NCBI GenBank assembly: GCA_003156805.1
Contig: PMHV01000061.1
Location: 1-37,642, forward strand
Length of the DNA stretch: 37,642 bases
Source of the DNA: Acidobacteriaceae bacterium
GTDB lineage: Bacteria; Acidobacteriota; Terriglobia; Terriglobales; Acidobacteriaceae
Reading direction: 5' to 3'
Positions 7,973 through 15,325 of this stretch are shown one piece after another (positions within the stretch are counted from its first letter, which is position 1; each line of letters starts with the position of its first letter). The translations under genes were made by a program, and so were the position numbers. Under the pieces are notes generated by a model. It was not told the origin of the DNA. It ran no database searches and worked only from the letters and a program-made list of their open reading frames with translations.

Positions 7973-9088
7973 ATGTCCCGAAGAACGCTCCTCTCGCTCG
8001 TTCGTTTGTCCTTAGCCGCCTTCTGCTTTTCCATGGCCGCTATGGCACAAGACACCACTTACGGAAAATGGGTGACTGATCCGAACAATCTAGCAACTGC
8101 GGCGTTTGTCTACGCGCCGCCCCCGAACGGTTTCAACCCGCTCACGGCTTCCGCCACGGAACTTGAACAATTCGGACTTCCGCCGCGGCCCACTCGCAGC
8201 GAAGCGGAGCGCTACGCGCGCTGGAAAAGGATGGTGACAGCAACGCGCATGAAGCCAGAACTGAAGCCAACGGGGATCTACAACGGCCTGCCCAGAGATC
8301 GGAGAATAGTCTCGTCCACCGACAGCAGCATCACGAGTACCTCTGAGAATTGGAGCGGCTATGCCTTCGTCGTGGCTGACGATACTTTTGCCGCGAATAA
8401 CAGCGAGGTTTACGCGGAGTGGATCGTCCCGGCCGTCCAGCAAGCCCCAGGCATCTGCACTTCCACACCAGATTACTCCGCGCAATGGGTAGGGTTTGAC
8501 GGAGACTCCGTTTCGACCGACGTGCTGCAGGCCGGCACAGAGGCGGACGCCGGGTGCACGCACCGCGAACCTGACCCGAGCTACTATGCCTGGTTTGAAT
8601 GGTATCCGGCTCTCGGCGTGCAAGTGAGCAACTTCCCCGTCAGTGCAGGGAATGGCATGCAAGTAGCGGTTTGGTACACCACGGCTTCGCCGCAAGGGCA
8701 CACTCTCCTACTAAACCAAACAACGAACGAGAGCGCGCTGATAGGCTTTACCGAACCGTCAGGAGCTACCTACCTGGGCAATTCGGCGGAGTGGATCATG
8801 GAGCGCCCAATGGTGGGCGGAGCCTTGCCGAATTTACCCAATTTCGGATTCTTCGGGTTTAACGACGGCTTCGCCGTTAACAACTCGGGCGTTAGTTACA
8901 CTCCTGGAGCCAGGCTCCGTGGCGTAACTGAGGAGCAGATCACCATGGTATACCCGCCGTGGAATCCAACGACCACATGCAATGGCCGGCGAGGCCCGAC
9001 CGACATATCGACTTTCAACCTGAATGTGGGGAATGAAGGCGACAATACGATGTGGTTTACGGCGGACCCGCCTGCGGGTGCTCAATGA
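7973..9088 (+). CDS. Secreted G1-family glutamic endopeptidase (eqolisin type)
   Basis: The 371-residue precursor has a signal peptide (residues 1-25, ending AMA-Q), a pro-region to about 120, and a mature domain starting near NWSGYAFV (126-133). It contains the eqolisin signatures YAEWIVP, AQWVGFDGDS, LQAGTEAD and NSAEWIMERP. By comparison with scytalidoglutamic peptidase the catalytic pair would be Gln186 (LQAG) and Glu273 (AEW). These enzymes cleave proteins at acid pH, fitting a soil acidobacterium that digests extracellular protein. ATG 7973 has TTGGAGG just upstream. A 12-bp stem hairpin follows the gene. Confidence 0.88.
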   Translation: MSRRTLLSLVRLSLAAFCFSMAAMAQDTTYGKWVTDPNNLATAAFVYAPPPNGFNPLTASATELEQFGLPPRPTRSEAERYARWKRMVTATRMKPELKPTGIYNGLPRDRRIVSSTDSSITSTSENWSGYAFVVADDTFAANNSEVYAEWIVPAVQQAPGICTSTPDYSAQWVGFDGDSVSTDVLQAGTEADAGCTHREPDPSYYAWFEWYPALGVQVSNFPVSAGNGMQVAVWYTTASPQGHTLLLNQTTNESALIGFTEPSGATYLGNSAEWIMERPMVGGALPNLPNFGFFGFNDGFAVNNSGVSYTPGARLRGVTEEQITMVYPPWNPTTTCNGRRGPTDISTFNLNVGNEGDNTMWFTADPPAGAQ

Positions 9089-9173
9089 ACCAGGGGAAAC
9101 CCGGGGACAGACGGGACGTTCCCCAATTTCCTACGGGGGCTGGCCCATCTTTGCGTTACCACGGCAGAGGCTG

Positions 9174-9204
9174 CCCCACCCGTCGCGGTTTTCGACGGGT
9201 GGGG
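9174..9204 (+). terminator. Hairpin downstream of the G1 peptidase gene
   Basis: CCCCACCCGTCG (9174-9185) pairs perfectly with CGACGGGTGGGG (9193-9204) around a 7-base loop. The downstream sequence ATTTCC is a weak T-tract, so it could be a terminator or an extragenic hairpin repeat. Similar GGGTGGGG text occurs at 7430. Confidence 0.5.
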
Positions 9205-9254
9205 ATTTCCGCTGACGGCATCAGGCGATTTTCCTTGCAGCCTATTACTGAAAG

Positions 9255-9821
9255 CTATTTAACGAATTCTTTTCTCAGCACCAGCGCATCCACGCCGTTC
9301 GCATAATAGCGGGGAAAGGTTCGGGTCACGCTGTAGCCGTGGCGCTTGTAGAAAGACAAGGCAGAGATGTTATCGACGGCGGTTTCCAGCGCCACGGCGT
9401 GGCAATCGGCCTTGCGCAAATGTTCTTCCGCCGCGCCCAACAGCAGCGATCCCACCCCCGCCCTCCGCGCCGCCGCCACCACGTCAATAGTGATGATATG
9501 TCCCGATCCCCGGCCTCCGGTTTCGGCCACGATAAAACCAGCGACGTCGAATCCCGCAACATCAAACAATGCCGGTTCACTCTCGGGTACACGCACCGCC
9601 GCAGAGCGCTTCTTGCTCACGCTTCTGCCCGAGCCCGCTCGGGAGTTCAGCGATGTTCCGCCCTTACTCCCGACCGCCACCAAAGTGAACGCACCACGGC
9701 GCTGCATGTAGGTCTTGAGTTCCACGCGGGAATAGGAAATCCCCGGCGCAAAGCACTGCTGATCGATGCGGTAAATCGTCTCGAAATCTTCGGCTCGAAA
9801 GTCGCGCACGCGAAAGGGCAC
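9255..9821 (-). CDS. rimI: RimI-like ribosomal-protein/protein N-alpha acetyltransferase (GNAT)
   Basis: The GNAT fold begins FRVRDFRAEDFETIYRIDQQ and ends with NISALSFYKRHGYSVTRTFP, the RimI signature. The acetyl-CoA loop is seen as RRAGVGSLLLGAAEEHL. It would transfer acetyl groups to protein N-termini. The open frame extends to 10112, but the extra residues are low-complexity and look like repeat DNA, so I chose GTG at 9821, directly before the conserved FRVRDF. The Shine-Dalgarno is poor and GTG 9854 is an alternative. An insert of about 40 residues between strands is rich in Ser/Gly and contains the duplication DVAGFDVAGF. Confidence 0.8.
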   Translation of the reverse strand: MPFRVRDFRAEDFETIYRIDQQCFAPGISYSRVELKTYMQRRGAFTLVAVGSKGGTSLNSRAGSGRSVSKKRSAAVRVPESEPALFDVAGFDVAGFIVAETGGRGSGHIITIDVVAAARRAGVGSLLLGAAEEHLRKADCHAVALETAVDNISALSFYKRHGYSVTRTFPRYYANGVDALVLRKEFVK

Positions 9822-10288
9822 CAGGACATTGTAAGCCGCCCCTGTCGCATACACCCGGCTCGGACGCAATTGGCTAATGGTGGAGCTTGCCAAGATGCTT
9901 GTGTGGGGACAGCCGCCCTCGCCTGCCCTGAGCGGAGCCGAAGGGGCTATCCGGTCAAGCGAGACTCGACTTCTTCCCTCATCAAGTCCGGCACGCTGCA
10001 CCACCACCCGACCAGGTAGTGGATCACTTCGCGAACTTGGCGCATCCTTCGCGGCCTTTGCGGTTACGAGCTTCTGACCGTAAAAGCCATCCCGCAGAAT
10101 ATCACAGAGCATTATGTATAAAGCTTAGATTATCTACAAGAATACTACTCTTCCGGGGTGAAGGAACTTGCAACCCTGGGTTTTCCACAGCCATTCTTGG
10201 AATCCGCAAAGAAAAATCGTATTGCCCACCATTGTGCCCTTGCTTCGTCCGCAACTTCAGACGTACTATCAGCATCAGAGGAAGCGTC
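9822..10288. other. Long non-coding stretch with dispersed repeats
   Basis: About 465 bases between divergent genes. It carries the repeat GCCTGCCCTGAGCGGAGCCG (9921-9940, continuing AAGGGG) and a stretch at about 10025-10070 resembling common acidobacterial spacer text. It also has an A/T-rich zone (TATAAAGCTTAGATTATCTACAAG, in two parts near 10116-10140) that may hold promoters for the gene at 10289. Open frames here have no domain or ribosome-binding support. Confidence 0.5.
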
Positions 10289-10987
10289 GTGGTGTACGTT
10301 TTGCTGATTGACGCGGTCAGCGCAGTCGCCGCTCTGGCGCTCTGGTACTTCGTGTTCTCCAGCTACAACCGCAGAAAAGGCGCCGCTGCTTTGCGCTGGG
10401 TGCAATCTGCCTGTGCAGGCAAGGGCCGCATCCTCGACTCGCAGTGGCTGGGCAGTTCGCGCCTGCACGCGCGTTTGCATTTTCCCTCGCGCTGGTTTGA
10501 GAACGCGCACGTCACTATGAAGTTCCGTCCGCGCGCGTTGCCGGTGCAGTGGCTGGTGAGCTGTTGGCATCGGCAGAAGGAAACTTTAACCTTCGAAGCC
10601 GATCTCGACGCTTCTCCGAATTTTAATCTCGAAGTGTTTCGTCATCGCTGGTGCGCGCACAACCGCGGCATCACGCGCACAAGCGTCACGCGCAATAACA
10701 ATGGCGTCACGCGCCATAACAATAAAGACGAGCGCGAATGGGATATCTGCCAGCCAGGTCCGATCGTGCTGACCACGCGCACGCATTGGAAAGAAGATCC
10801 CGCGCCGGAGTTGAATGCGCTGATGTCGGCGCGTCATCAAGATATTTTGCAGGTGCGCTTCCGTCCTGAGTCGCCACAGTTCTGCGCCACCGTCAACCTG
10901 GAATCGCTGGCCGATCCGCGCGCCGCCGCTGGCTTTCTCAGCGCGCTGCGCGAACTCGCCGCCGGCGCCTCGGCTCACCGCCAGTAA
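10289..10987 (+). CDS. Hypothetical membrane-anchored protein
   Basis: The 232-residue product has one N-terminal transmembrane segment (about residues 2-23, YVLLIDAVSAVAALALWYFV), then a soluble domain with many His, Arg and Trp residues. I recognise no family. GTG 10289 was chosen because AGAGGAAG lies 5 bases upstream and the hydrophobic anchor starts there; the frame upstream to 10019 is repeat-like. Notable motifs are FPSRWFENAHVTMKFRPRA and a repeated 'VTRNNNGVTRHNN' stretch encoded by an imperfect direct repeat near 10686-10724. It is followed by the palindrome array, and nothing nearby suggests a partner. Confidence 0.65.
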   Translation: MVYVLLIDAVSAVAALALWYFVFSSYNRRKGAAALRWVQSACAGKGRILDSQWLGSSRLHARLHFPSRWFENAHVTMKFRPRALPVQWLVSCWHRQKETLTFEADLDASPNFNLEVFRHRWCAHNRGITRTSVTRNNNGVTRHNNKDEREWDICQPGPIVLTTRTHWKEDPAPELNALMSARHQDILQVRFRPESPQFCATVNLESLADPRAAAGFLSALRELAAGASAHRQ

Positions 10988-11001
10988 CATTGTCCCGGCC
11001 T

Positions 11002-11073
11002 AATGTTCCCATGGGAACATTGGCGCGAGTGTTCCTATGGGAACATTGCGCTGAGTGTTCCCATGGGAACACT
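11002..11073. repeat. Array of three 20-bp palindromes with exact 26-bp period
   Basis: The palindromes lie at 11002-11021 (AATGTTCCCATGGGAACATT, perfect), 11028-11047 (AGTGTTCCTATGGGAACATT, imperfect) and 11054-11073 (AGTGTTCCCATGGGAACACT, perfect). They are separated by GC-rich 6-bp spacers. Equal spacing suggests repeated binding of a dimeric protein on related faces of the helix. A fourth copy lies at 37144-37163. Confidence 0.8.
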
Positions 11074-11150
11074 TTGTACTGGCGCTGGTGTATGTACATT
11101 CGGCGCATAAATCCGGGTAAGTGAAACGAGCTGCTGGAGTTAGCGGGACG

Positions 11151-11187
11151 TGCCCATACTTGAGTACAGAACGCTCAAGTATGGGCA
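11151..11187. promoter_or_regulatory. Perfect 14-bp hairpin containing a HAIR-like core
   Basis: TGCCCATACTTGAG pairs with CTCAAGTATGGGCA around nine bases. The inner 21 bases (11159-11179) read CTTGAGT-N7-GCTCAAG, the same 13/14 match to the HspR operator as at lon. It lies upstream of the brnT remnant. It could be a second HspR site, a terminator-like hairpin without a T-tract, or coincidence within a repeat. Confidence 0.5.
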
Positions 11188-11223
11188 TCCTCCGATTTGG
11201 TTAGTCCGTTGGGTTACGACTAA

Positions 11224-11394
11224 GGCCGTATCAGCGATAAAGCGAGATGGCTGCTAATCGGCAGGATCGACGAGAAGCACTGGTCGGCGGTGGTCACTCG
11301 GCGTGGAGAAAATGTGCGGCTGATCTCCGTGAGGCGGTCGCGGGATGAGGAGATAAGGATTTATGAAGGCGAAGACATTTGGTCGAAATTTTGA
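11224..11394 (+). pseudogene. brnT: BrnT-type toxin, C-terminal remnant
   Basis: The frame between a TAA at 11221 and the TGA at 11392-11394 encodes RWLLIGRIDEKHWSAVVTRR followed by GENVRLISVRRSRDEE and a short tail. This is the C-terminal half of BrnT, a RelE-fold ribonuclease toxin ('R..LIG......V..T.RG..IRLIS.R.A...E'). The N-terminal half (usually a WDP..A..N..KHGV motif) is missing and no start codon is credible, so the toxin is decayed. It overlaps the brnA start by 32 bases, as in intact brnTA operons, which supports the identification. Confidence 0.8.
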
Positions 11395-11602
11395 TGCGGG
11401 TGAGGACATCATAGATCAACTTGATGTGAGCAAGGCGCGGCGTGTGGGTAGGGACGCGAAGCGAGTTAACGTTGATTTCCCACTCTGGATGGTGGATTCC
11501 CTAGATCGGGAAGCGCACCGGGTGGGCATAACGCGACAGTCGCTGATCAAGCTGTGGCTCGCAGACAGGTTGGGGCAACCGGTTTCAGGCGGGAAGCGTT
11601 AG
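11363..11602 (+). CDS. brnA: BrnA-family antitoxin (ribbon-helix-helix)
   Basis: The 79-residue product has a C-terminal half reading VDFPLWMVDSLDREAHRVGI then TRQSLIKLWLADRL, a MetJ/Arc/CopG ribbon-helix-helix DNA-binding motif typical of BrnA. BrnA neutralises BrnT and represses its own operon. ATG 11363 is preceded by GGAGATAAGG. The partner toxin upstream is truncated, so this antitoxin is orphaned, but its frame is intact. It ends 4 bases inside the convergent vsr gene (stop at 11599). Confidence 0.85.
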   Translation: MKAKTFGRNFDAGEDIIDQLDVSKARRVGRDAKRVNVDFPLWMVDSLDREAHRVGITRQSLIKLWLADRLGQPVSGGKR

Positions 11603-12054
11603 GGTGAGCCTGTGTCGCGCCACGGTTCGGCCACGCGGCGCCGTTCTCGAACGCCGCGGCTTTGAGTTGCGCGGACTATGCGAGACAACGCAGTTTCTTC
11701 ACCTACCCTGCATTCCCACACCCGAAGAACTTTCCACCCCTCGCTGCGCAACTTGCGCGCCACCCGAAGATCCCTGCGGCGATTGGAAATGATTTTCGGC
11801 TTCCAGAAGGCGCGGTTACTCTTCGACGGGCGGTCGCAGCGGGGACATCCATGCCAGTAGCATCCGTCGACGAAGAGTGCGACTTTCAGCTTGGGCCATG
11901 CAAAGTCCGGCTTTCCTGCCACCGGCCATTGTTTCTTGAATCCGCGTATTCCGCGGCCGCGGAGCAGCGCCTCCATTTTGCGTTCCGGGCCGCCCCCGGC
12001 CGTGCGGACCGATGCCATGATCTGGGACCGCACTTGGCGTGACACCCTGTCCAT
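11599..12054 (-). CDS. vsr: Very short patch repair endonuclease Vsr
   Basis: The 151-residue protein nicks 5' of T in T:G mismatches left by deamination of 5-methylcytosine. Family marks are MASVRTAGGGPERKMEALLR at the N-terminus, PDFAWPKLKVALFVDGCYWH with the catalytic Asp and His, HGCPRC zinc ligands, then FWKPKIISNRRRD and GWKVLRVWECRV. The start is ATG 12054, 10 bases after the endonuclease stop. An upstream extension to 12102 is in frame but would overlap that gene. It is the last gene of the methyltransferase-endonuclease-vsr operon and protects against the mutagenic side effect of the methyltransferase. Confidence 0.92.
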   Translation of the reverse strand: MDRVSRQVRSQIMASVRTAGGGPERKMEALLRGRGIRGFKKQWPVAGKPDFAWPKLKVALFVDGCYWHGCPRCDRPSKSNRAFWKPKIISNRRRDLRVARKLRSEGWKVLRVWECRVGEETALSRIVRATQSRGVRERRRVAEPWRDTGSP

Positions 12055-12064
12055 AGGAGGTGGC

Positions 12065-12853
12065 TCAGCGAGTTCGATACTGTTTAAGGTCCGAAACGTC
12101 AATGGAATCGGCAGGAACCAAGCGATAGTGCTTTTCCTCGACTATTCTTATCGCGTCGCCCTGCATTGTAAGTTCGAAAAGCGCAATCGTCTCGTCCTCG
12201 GCAAACTGGGCGGAAACTGGCCGGCATGTCAACAATGGAAATTTCTCGCGACAGCACGCAATATCTTGGATGGTCTGGACCGCGGCCAGCCTGTCCGCGC
12301 CGCCCTTCGCTTGCACTGGAATCACAAACTGTTCGCCGTGCCGGTTAACGCCAACGTAGATTTCGTCGATCTCGATCTGCCCCATGCCGGAAACAACGGC
12401 GCGAAGATGGTTTTGCAAAGAGTAGGTAGTGATCCCCAGGAAGATGTCGATCAACCGATTGTAGCGAACCTTCGCCAGCAAAGCCTGTTCGTCGCCTCTA
12501 GCGTTCGCCGTGATTATCTCGGGCGTGGCGTCGGGGATCTTGATGGCGAGCAAGTCGTTCCGGGGCACGATTCGGCTCACCCGAGCCAGCTTGAACCTAT
12601 ACTTCGCCCGGCCAGCCGGTTCGATGGTCCACTCCGTTCCCTGCGTCGCCGTCCTCGAAATTTGTTCCGGCAGGCTCTTTCGGTAGCGGAACGAATAGAT
12701 AACGTCACCCAGATTCTTCGGGAGTTTTATCCTCAGCTTTTCGGCGGTTCCTTCCAGTTCGACGCGGTCAAAATCGAATGCAGTGGCGCCTTTCTTATAG
12801 TGGCGACGGAAAATTTCGGCTATGAGTGCGTCGTATCGGTTTGGCTCAGGCAT
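12065..12853 (-). CDS. Putative type II restriction endonuclease of the C5-methyltransferase operon
   Basis: The 262-residue protein lies between a C5-cytosine methyltransferase and vsr, the usual place for the cognate endonuclease. A plausible PD-(D/E)xK-like core is IEIDEIYVGVNRHGEQ followed by FVIPVQAKGGADR, with Asp and Gln-x-Lys as metal and catalytic residues. ATG 12853 overlaps the methyltransferase stop in ATGCCTGA, so the two are translationally coupled; a longer frame to 12907 is less likely. I cannot assign a recognition site from the sequence. The alternative is a non-cleaving partner, but context strongly favours restriction. Confidence 0.75.
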   Translation of the reverse strand: MPEPNRYDALIAEIFRRHYKKGATAFDFDRVELEGTAEKLRIKLPKNLGDVIYSFRYRKSLPEQISRTATQGTEWTIEPAGRAKYRFKLARVSRIVPRNDLLAIKIPDATPEIITANARGDEQALLAKVRYNRLIDIFLGITTYSLQNHLRAVVSGMGQIEIDEIYVGVNRHGEQFVIPVQAKGGADRLAAVQTIQDIACCREKFPLLTCRPVSAQFAEDETIALFELTMQGDAIRIVEEKHYRLVPADSIDVSDLKQYRTR

Positions 12854-14177
12854 ACACGGGTTCGCGATCCCTCTTTCTCCGCGGAACAATATCCGCGGCC
12901 ACGCCATACCGCCCCGCCGCTTCGGACATGTTAAGCGTCAGCAGCGAAGTATTGCCGAGTTGGGGACCGGTAATTTCCGGGGCTGAACCGTTAACCTTAG
13001 GCGCATGCAATACCGAGGCGATCTCAAGTGCGACCGCGCGGGCTAGACGCGGCGGAACGGAATTCCCAATCTGCCGGAAGCCATGCCACTTGGTTGCGTG
13101 AAACCGGAACCAATCGGGATAGGAGTGTAGGCGAGCGGCCTCACGCACTGTTATACATCTGGGCGTAATGGGGTGGATTGGGCGTGGCGAGGTAAATGCG
13201 CCACGGTCGCTTGCCGTGCCCGCACGGAGGGTATTGCAGTATGCGTCGGGATTCAGCTTTAGAAATCGGCTGATGGGCTCAACCGAACCGTGGGCAGTGG
13301 CGGCAAACCGTTTTTGGGATTCGGAAGTGTGGATCGTTCGAAGGCTGGAACTCAGCAACCTCAGGCCCGTCCGAGCAGGCACACGCGGGTCGAGCAAGGC
13401 TTTAGCGTACTCGCCAGGGCGGCCAAACTTAGCGTACACCCAGTCCCGTTCCAGGAGTTCGTCGTAGTCCTCCGCTTCGGGCAAGTCGCCTATCGCCTCC
13501 CACACCGTCGGCGTGAATGGTAGTCCGCCGAGGTCGCCGATGGATTGGTCCGGTTGGTGCGTAGATGGCGGATACGCAGGCGTCGGGAGGCCTTTTCGCG
13601 CTCCCAGGAGGAATAGGCGTTGCCGATCCTGCGGGACGCCGTACCACATCGCGTTCAATACCCGGTAGGGTTCCACTATGCTGTAGCCCCGCCGCTTGAA
13701 CTCTTCGATGATCTCATGCAGGAAGCGTCTGTGATGTCCGATGGTGAGTCCCTTAACGTTTTCGAAGACGAAATATCGTGGCTCCAGCTCTTCTACAAGC
13801 CTCAAGAAGTGGCGCACCAATTGGTTGCGTGGGTCATCGAGGGCCCTTTTCCCGATCAGACTGAATCCTTGGCACGGCGCACCTCCAACCACAACCGCAA
13901 TCTCCGCGTCGCCGATCCGCGATTGCTCCCTGATGTGGTCACCGTCAGCCTCGGTCACGCTTCGGCAGATGGTCGCACACTCGGGGAAGTTAAATTCATG
14001 CGTTGCGCAGTGGATGGGGTCGTACTCGAGCGCAGCACAGAGGTCGAATCCGGCCTGCCGGAATCCGAGACTCAAGCCGCCCGCCCCGGCAAACAAGTCC
14101 ACAGCGATGGGTTTGCGTCTCATATCTCGATCATCAAGAGTCGCCGTACTGCCGCTAGGAGAATGGATATCGTACAT
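12846..14177 (-). CDS. DNA (cytosine-5)-methyltransferase
   Basis: All core C5-MTase motifs are present in order: I (VDLFAGAGGLSLGF), IV (GGAPCQGFS, catalytic Cys about residue 102 counting from 14177), VI (FVFENVKGL), VIII (QDRQRLFLLG), a target-recognition region of about 120 residues, IX (ITVREAARLHSYPDWF) and X (QIGNSVPPRLA). It methylates cytosine in a site I cannot predict and protects the host from the downstream endonuclease. The frame opens at 14273. ATG 14177 gives an 18-residue leader, and ATG 14123 (MRRKPIAVDLFAG) is equally possible. It is the first gene of a three-gene minus-strand operon. Confidence 0.95.
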   Translation of the reverse strand: MYDIHSPSGSTATLDDRDMRRKPIAVDLFAGAGGLSLGFRQAGFDLCAALEYDPIHCATHEFNFPECATICRSVTEADGDHIREQSRIGDAEIAVVVGGAPCQGFSLIGKRALDDPRNQLVRHFLRLVEELEPRYFVFENVKGLTIGHHRRFLHEIIEEFKRRGYSIVEPYRVLNAMWYGVPQDRQRLFLLGARKGLPTPAYPPSTHQPDQSIGDLGGLPFTPTVWEAIGDLPEAEDYDELLERDWVYAKFGRPGEYAKALLDPRVPARTGLRLLSSSLRTIHTSESQKRFAATAHGSVEPISRFLKLNPDAYCNTLRAGTASDRGAFTSPRPIHPITPRCITVREAARLHSYPDWFRFHATKWHGFRQIGNSVPPRLARAVALEIASVLHAPKVNGSAPEITGPQLGNTSLLTLNMSEAAGRYGVAADIVPRRKRDREPVYA

Positions 14178-14544
14178 TAGTTGAAACCCAATCCGCTTCT
14201 GCGACAACCTTGAATAACTCGCAAAAGCCATCGAAACTGTGGAAATCGGGTGATCTCCAGTCCTACTGGACATCGGGCCTAGGCAATTTCAGCCCATCGG
14301 CCGCCGACCAGAGACTCCTGTTCAAAGATTGTGACATGTTGTTTAGGCGAATACAAAGCGAATCTGCAATGCCAATGGACGTGCTGGGGTTAGGTCCCGA
14401 GCGGTCGGGATCTTACTTCTTCGGAGTGGTTCCGCCACGGGCCGTCCGCTCCCGGATCAGCCCGCAGAGGGGACGAGTGCAGAGATCCTTCGGCCCGCAC
14501 AGGACGCGGGCCTCAGGACGACAGGATGATGGGATGCGTCGCGC
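14178..14544. other. Non-coding spacer between methyltransferase and TA pair
   Basis: It should contain the promoter of the restriction-modification operon. At about 14477-14525 there is a hairpin repeat (CCTTCGGCCCGC ... GCGGGCCTCAGG). A short minus-strand frame ending at 14413 (GLIRERTARGGTTPKK) could be the end of a lost gene, but it is too short to name. Confidence 0.4.
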
Positions 14545-14862
14545 TCACGTGCGGGCTTCGTAAGCGGCGGCGCGGTGCAAGCGGATCTTAACCTCGACGC
14601 GGGAGCCGAGACGATTGACGATGGACATGAGGCGATCTACGGTGAAGCGGCCGAGGTCGGCGTTGCGGATGCGCGAGAAGTCGGCGGCGGCAATGCCGGT
14701 GCGGGCGTGCGCGGCGCGAACCGTCAGGTGTTCCCGGTCGAGCGCCTTGATGATTTCGGCCGCGAGGATCGCCTTGAACTGCTCGACGTCGGCGTTCTCA
14801 TGCCTCAGATCGCGGAACACATTGCCGCTTCCCCGCACTACTTCCAGCTTTTCGCTTTTCAC
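14545..14862 (-). CDS. HigA-type antitoxin, XRE-family helix-turn-helix
   Basis: The 105-residue protein has an XRE-like helix-turn-helix (HLTVRAAHARTGIAAADFSR followed by IRNADLGRFTVDRLM) typical of HigA2/HTH_37 antitoxins, where the motif lies in the second half. Its ATG overlaps the upstream toxin stop by 4 bases (14859-14862), so the two are coupled. It should bind the toxin and repress the pair through the palindrome at 15241-15258. Basic N- and C-terminal extensions are short. Confidence 0.88.
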   Translation of the reverse strand: MKSEKLEVVRGSGNVFRDLRHENADVEQFKAILAAEIIKALDREHLTVRAAHARTGIAAADFSRIRNADLGRFTVDRLMSIVNRLGSRVEVKIRLHRAAAYEART

Positions 14863-15206
14863 CGCAGCATCTCCTTCAGTCTCTTCAGACGGTCTTTGAT
14901 CAGGTTGATTTCGCGTTGCGGCGTCTTGATGCCCTGCGTCGACTTCTTCCGGAAGGCATGGACCACCCAGATTTCCTCGGCGATCTGTACCGCGTAGACC
15001 ACGCGGAAGGCATCGCCCCGGAACGGCAGCGCAATCTCGAACACGCCCGAGCCCAGGCCGAGCATGGGTTTTGCAATGTCCGCCTTACCTCCCTCGGCGG
15101 AGATCGTCAGCGCCGCAAGACAGATCGACTGGGCTGCTTCCGGGAACGTCTCGAATTCCTTCAGGGCCGCCTTGATCCATGAAACCGGCCGGGTCGTTCG
15201 AGTCAT
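14859..15206 (-). CDS. HigB-type toxin (phage-derived Gp49-like, RelE superfamily)
   Basis: The 115-residue protein matches the Gp49-like/HigB family: W..AL.EFE.FP at the N-terminus, KPMLGLGSGVFEIALPFRGD, FRVVYAVQIAEEIWVVHAFR and KKSTQGIKTPQREI. These are ribosome-dependent mRNA interferases. The toxin-first order (toxin then antitoxin) is the normal one for higBA. The frame is complete with no damage to the conserved 'F..R...Y.....I.VLH.F.KKS..TP' core, so the pair could be active. The window has a second, unrelated HigBA pair at 35.7 kb. Confidence 0.88.
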   Translation of the reverse strand: MTRTTRPVSWIKAALKEFETFPEAAQSICLAALTISAEGGKADIAKPMLGLGSGVFEIALPFRGDAFRVVYAVQIAEEIWVVHAFRKKSTQGIKTPQREINLIKDRLKRLKEMLR

Positions 15207-15240
15207 GGGCCGTCCGCCGTTCGCTCCAGTCTTGCCCTAC

Positions 15241-15258
15241 GTTGTCATATATGACAAC
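15241..15258 (-). promoter_or_regulatory. 18-bp perfect palindromic operator of the 14.5-15.2 kb TA pair
   Basis: GTTGTCATATATGACAAC is a perfect palindrome 35 bases upstream of the toxin start. A further half-site TTGTCA lies at 15261-15266, which on the minus strand also reads TTGACA (15267-15262). It fits autorepression by the antitoxin and also lies between the TA pair and the divergent gene at 15326, so it may affect both. Confidence 0.75.
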
Positions 15259-15325
15259 AATTGTCAAGAAGCACCGCGCGGATTGTTCTTGGCGGGCTTG
15301 CTGGGGACGTGATATTGTCCGCGTC

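Noticed and set aside
12826-13101. Plus-strand frames inside the methyltransferase region
   Set aside because: They are antisense to a full set of conserved methyltransferase motifs.
14413-14480. Minus-strand end of a lost protein (GLIRERTARGGTTPKK)
   Set aside because: Too short and without family match to call a pseudogene.
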